Of a DNA stretch of 7,917 nt, positions 5,511 to 7,917 are shown one piece after another; within the stretch, counting starts at the first letter, position 1, and each line of letters begins with the position of its first letter. The notes beneath the pieces were generated by a model. It saw nothing but the letters and a program-made list of their open reading frames with translations. It was not told where the DNA came from and searched no databases. Made by a program: the position numbers and the translations under genes. Source of the stretch: Bacillota bacterium (GTDB lineage Bacteria; Bacillota; Negativicutes; Veillonellales; Negativicoccaceae); the NCBI GenBank assembly GCA_023418435.1, contig JAEZZT010000084.1:1-7917 (forward strand), given 5' to 3'.

Positions 5511-6157
5511 GCTTCCTCCGGTTTTACCGCAATCAATCGATAAATAGGATTCCCCTTCGCCGCAAATTTCGTTTCATATTCCGTGCGTACGTTTTCGGCA
5601 GGCTCGGCCGCATGTAAATCTTCCGTCACTTCACGAAGCCGCCAACCGGACGCTTCCCATTCCTCTTTGGAAAAGAAGAATAAGTCTCGATTGTCCGTTT
5701 TGAAATGAACCTCCCCGCCGGGCGCCAAAAGTTTTTGATATTTTTCTAAAAAGCGCCGGTGCGTCAAGCGACGTTTCGCATGTCGAGCTTTGGGCCATGG
5801 ATCACAAAAATTGATATAGATGCGATCAATCTCCCCTGTAGCAAAGGCCTCGTCCACTTTCTCGATATCAAACTCGACTAAGCGGACATTCTTCAATTCT
5901 GCCGCGGCCACTTTTTTTCCGGCATAGTACAAAACGCCCCGTTGCAGTTCCAAGCCCACGATATTGACTTGGGGATTGGCCGCTGCAAGCCCCGTGACGA
6001 ATTGCCCCTTGCCGGTCCCCAGCTCGACCCACAACGGCCCCTGACCGAGAATATGTTCTCGCCAATGTCCTGCCATGTCGAGAGGCATTTTCAGCCAAAG
6101 AAAATCTCGAAAATCTTGAATGGCCTCATCAATCCATGGTTTTCTTCTTAATCGCAT
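5507..6157 (-). CDS. trmB: tRNA (guanine-N7-)-methyltransferase TrmB
   Basis: TrmB uses S-adenosylmethionine to methylate N7 of G46 in the variable loop of tRNAs. The 216-residue chain is the usual length and begins MRLRRKPW, typical for the family. The SAM-binding motif VELGTGKGQF is at 44-53, with the following acidic residue E70 in GLE. The family signature NFCDPWPKARHAKRRL spans 116-131, with Asp119 as the probable catalytic residue, followed by HRRFL. KTDN is at 153-156, and TEYETKF (192-198) leads into NPIYR near the C-terminus. All expected elements are present. The ATG has an AGGAGGAG ribosome site, and its own promoter lies 25-53 bases upstream, in the gap after rng. It overlaps the following SEDS gene by four bases. 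Confidence is very high. Confidence 0.97.
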   Translation of the reverse strand: MRLRRKPWIDEAIQDFRDFLWLKMPLDMAGHWREHILGQGPLWVELGTGKGQFVTGLAAANPQVNIVGLELQRGVLYYAGKKVAAAELKNVRLVEFDIEKVDEAFATGEIDRIYINFCDPWPKARHAKRRLTHRRFLEKYQKLLAPGGEVHFKTDNRDLFFFSKEEWEASGWRLREVTEDLHAAEPAENVRTEYETKFAAKGNPIYRLIAVKPEEA

Positions 6158-6181
6158 AACTCCTCCTGACTTTCATGTATC

Positions 6182-6210
6182 ATTATACCGCCTTTGTACC
6201 TGCTGCCCAA
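6182..6210 (-). promoter_or_regulatory. Promoter for trmB and the FtsW/RodA-family gene
   Basis: On the minus strand TTGGGC (6205-6210) is followed after exactly 17 bases by a perfect TATAAT (6182-6187). Transcription would start near 6175, about 18 nt before the trmB ATG. It sits in the 108-bp gap after rng, in which I see no convincing terminator, so trmB may be both co-transcribed with rng and driven independently. The near-palindrome GGAAATGTTTCC just upstream has too small a loop to terminate. Confidence 0.7.
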
Positions 6211-6265
6211 ACGGAAACATTTCCACCTTGCGCAGCTAGATTCCTCTGCCGTCACACCGAAAATA

Positions 6266-7690
6266 TTAATTACCCGAATGATCCGCCAGAATAGAAATGG
6301 TCTCACGACGGCCGGTATGTGTAGCAAGGCGAACCGGTTGCCGAAACCGGGACTGCCAATTTTTATCCGGATATTCCTGCGCCAAATAGGCTGCAACGTC
6401 GGGGTGCACTTCCACGCAAATCGCCCCTCGCCATTTCCGCTCTTTTTCCAATCGCTCCAATTGCTGCATCATCTCTTGGGCAATCGACTTGGCCGTCCTC
6501 ATTCGACCGGTACCGCCACAGTAATCACAGAGCGCCGACCTCGTTTCCGCCAAGGAGGCTCCTGTCTTTCTGCGTGTCATCTCCACCAGCCCCAAAGGTG
6601 TCATATCCACGACTACCGTGCGTACTCGATCCCGACTGACCAAGTTGCGTAATTTCGCCAATAAATCTTGGCGATCCTTTTCTTGGTGCAAATCGATGAA
6701 ATCAACGATAATAATGCCACCCAAATTCCGCAAACGAATTTGGCGGGCTACTTCCACCGCGGCCTCATGATTGACGCGCCTGGCCAATTCCTCGCGATCA
6801 TTTCCGGCTCGAAAGGTTCCCGAATTGACATCAATGGCCGTCAAGGCTTCCGTCGTATCGAAAATCAAGTAGCCGCCGCCGGGCAAATCCACTCTTCTCG
6901 CCAACAAAGGTGCCCATTCCTCATCGATTTTATATTTCGAAAAGAGATGGCTTGTCCCCTCATAACTCACCCGAGCATGAGCACTTTCCTCGCCCAGCAT
7001 TTCGCACAAACGCTCATATATCCTCGCATCATCCGTAATGATGGACTCTACGCTATCCGCCAAATAATCCCGCATGGCTCGCAAGACTAGATCCGCCTCG
7101 CGATAAAGACAAACCGGCGGTTTACTGATGGCGGCTCGTTTCCGTATGCTCTGCCAAGTACGTTGTAAATAGCTCAAGTCATGGTACAAATCTTCTTTAC
7201 CGGCATCTTTCGCAGCCGTCCGCAAAATGAAGCCATGACTTTCTTGACCGCGTACTTCTTCCACCCAACGACGCAAGCGTTGCCGCTCATCTTCATCGGT
7301 AATCTTGCGAGAAACCCCGATATAGTCTGCCGTTGCCAATAAGACTGCATAGCGCCCCGCCAAACTCACCTTGGCGGATACCATCGGCCCCTTGCTGCCT
7401 CGTGCCTCTTTCGTTACCTCGACAATAACCGAGGCCCCCACACTCAGTTTGCGTCCATGAATATCTTTCACACTGCCGCTCAACAGCGGCAAGTACGCAT
7501 TGACGCCGACACCGATATCTACAAAAGCCGCATCCATGGCGGTGACTACATTGACTACCTTTCCATAGTAAATTCGCCCCAACAGATGGTCATCTCCGTC
7601 AGCTTCCACTGCCAAGTCCGTCAACTTGCCGTCTTCCAAGAGTGCGAGGCAAGTTTCTCCCTCTGCCGTGCTCAAAAGCAATGTGCTCAT
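6266..7690 (-). CDS. rng: Ribonuclease E/G family protein, RNase G type
   Basis: This single-strand-specific endoribonuclease acts in rRNA maturation and mRNA decay. The 474 residues cover only the catalytic half, as in RNase G, without the long scaffold tail of enterobacterial RNase E. The S1-type RNA-binding domain lies at about 38-125 (GRIYYGKV..., AFVDIGVG, NAYLPL). The 5'-monophosphate sensor Arg-Thr is at 157-158 (FILRTAA). The DNase I-like catalytic region has D287 (ALTAIDVNSG) and D330 (IIIVDFIDL). Their spacing equals that of D303 and D346 in E. coli RNase E. The zinc-link cysteines are C388 and C391 (CDYCGGTG). All are intact. The ATG overlaps the TGA of the preceding gene as ATGA, and an AGGAGG lies seven bases upstream, so coupling is likely. 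The gene ends 108 bp before trmB. Confidence 0.96.
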   Translation of the reverse strand: MSTLLLSTAEGETCLALLEDGKLTDLAVEADGDDHLLGRIYYGKVVNVVTAMDAAFVDIGVGVNAYLPLLSGSVKDIHGRKLSVGASVIVEVTKEARGSKGPMVSAKVSLAGRYAVLLATADYIGVSRKITDEDERQRLRRWVEEVRGQESHGFILRTAAKDAGKEDLYHDLSYLQRTWQSIRKRAAISKPPVCLYREADLVLRAMRDYLADSVESIITDDARIYERLCEMLGEESAHARVSYEGTSHLFSKYKIDEEWAPLLARRVDLPGGGYLIFDTTEALTAIDVNSGTFRAGNDREELARRVNHEAAVEVARQIRLRNLGGIIIVDFIDLHQEKDRQDLLAKLRNLVSRDRVRTVVVDMTPLGLVEMTRRKTGASLAETRSALCDYCGGTGRMRTAKSIAQEMMQQLERLEKERKWRGAICVEVHPDVAAYLAQEYPDKNWQSRFRQPVRLATHTGRRETISILADHSGN

Positions 7691-7917
7691 GAAATGGCCT
7701 CCTCCGCCAACGGCGAATACAATCTGCCATCCGGCTCACGATGATAGACACCCAAGCGACTGGAGATGAACTCCCCTTCGGTTGCGGGCAAACCATGATC
7801 GCGAATCAGGATCTGCCAGAGTTCTCCGGGCTTAATAGCTCCATTCTCCGTCTTATAAATCCCGAAACGCAGTTCGAGCTCGCCTTCTATCAAGGTTCCT
7901 TCTACCAATTCCGGAAC
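7687..7917 (-). CDS. C-terminal fragment of a probable TIGR03936/DUF2344 radical-SAM-linked protein
   Basis: An open frame enters from the window edge (first full codon at 7917) and ends with TGA at 7687, giving 76 residues and no internal stop. It is a C-terminus and not a complete small gene; a TTG at 7908 could be taken for a start but has no ribosome site. LELRFGIYKT followed by a KPGEL helix and then SRLGVYHREPDGRLYSPL resembles the C-terminus of TIGR03936 (DUF2344) proteins. These often lie next to or fused with a TIGR03960 radical SAM protein and directly before RNase E/G in Firmicutes. Their reaction is not settled. The ATGA overlap with rng supports the assignment. Most of the protein is out of view, so the family name is a moderate-confidence inference from the tail and the neighbourhood. 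Confidence 0.6.
   Translation of the reverse strand, partial: VPELVEGTLIEGELELRFGIYKTENGAIKPGELWQILIRDHGLPATEGEFISSRLGVYHREPDGRLYSPLAEEAIS

Overview
The window reads as part of a low-to-medium GC Firmicutes-type genome. The evidence is strong AGGAGG ribosome binding sites before most genes, extended -10 promoters, an RNase E/G of short RNase G form preceded by the end of what looks like a TIGR03936/DUF2344 protein, and a Clostridium/Thermoanaerobacter-type NADP-dependent secondary alcohol dehydrogenase. An anaerobic clostridial or Negativicutes relative is my best guess. That placement is inference and no marker in the window fixes it. No mobile element, CRISPR array, tRNA or rRNA was seen.

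Left part, 1-1963, minus strand: one compact operon read right to left from an extended -10 promoter near 1940. It encodes a YbaK/EbsC-family aminoacyl-tRNA deacylase-like protein, a UlaG-type metallo-beta-lactamase-fold hydrolase, a small integral membrane protein, and the N-terminal 139 residues of a DUF445 membrane protein that runs off the window. The last two overlap by ATGA.

Middle, 1909-4211: a divergent intergenic region leads into a plus-strand zinc- and NADP-dependent secondary alcohol dehydrogenase with a leader of about 150 nt. Next comes a stand-alone transcription unit of about 175 nt on the plus strand (near 3380-3554). It has its own promoter, nested complementary segments that form a long branched rod, and a strong bidirectional intrinsic terminator. 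I do not recognise its family, and it is the best candidate here for an undescribed RNA. The terminator also ends the opposing minus-strand gene for a secreted 186-residue protein of unknown function, which has its own promoter.

Right part, 4190-7917, minus strand: a housekeeping cluster read right to left. It holds the C-terminus of a probable TIGR03936/DUF2344 radical-SAM-linked protein, RNase G, then a 108-bp gap with a good internal promoter, TrmB (tRNA m7G46 methyltransferase), and an FtsW/RodA-family peptidoglycan polymerase followed by a short intrinsic terminator. ATGA overlaps couple DUF2344-rng and trmB-SEDS. The themes are RNA processing, tRNA modification and cell-wall synthesis.
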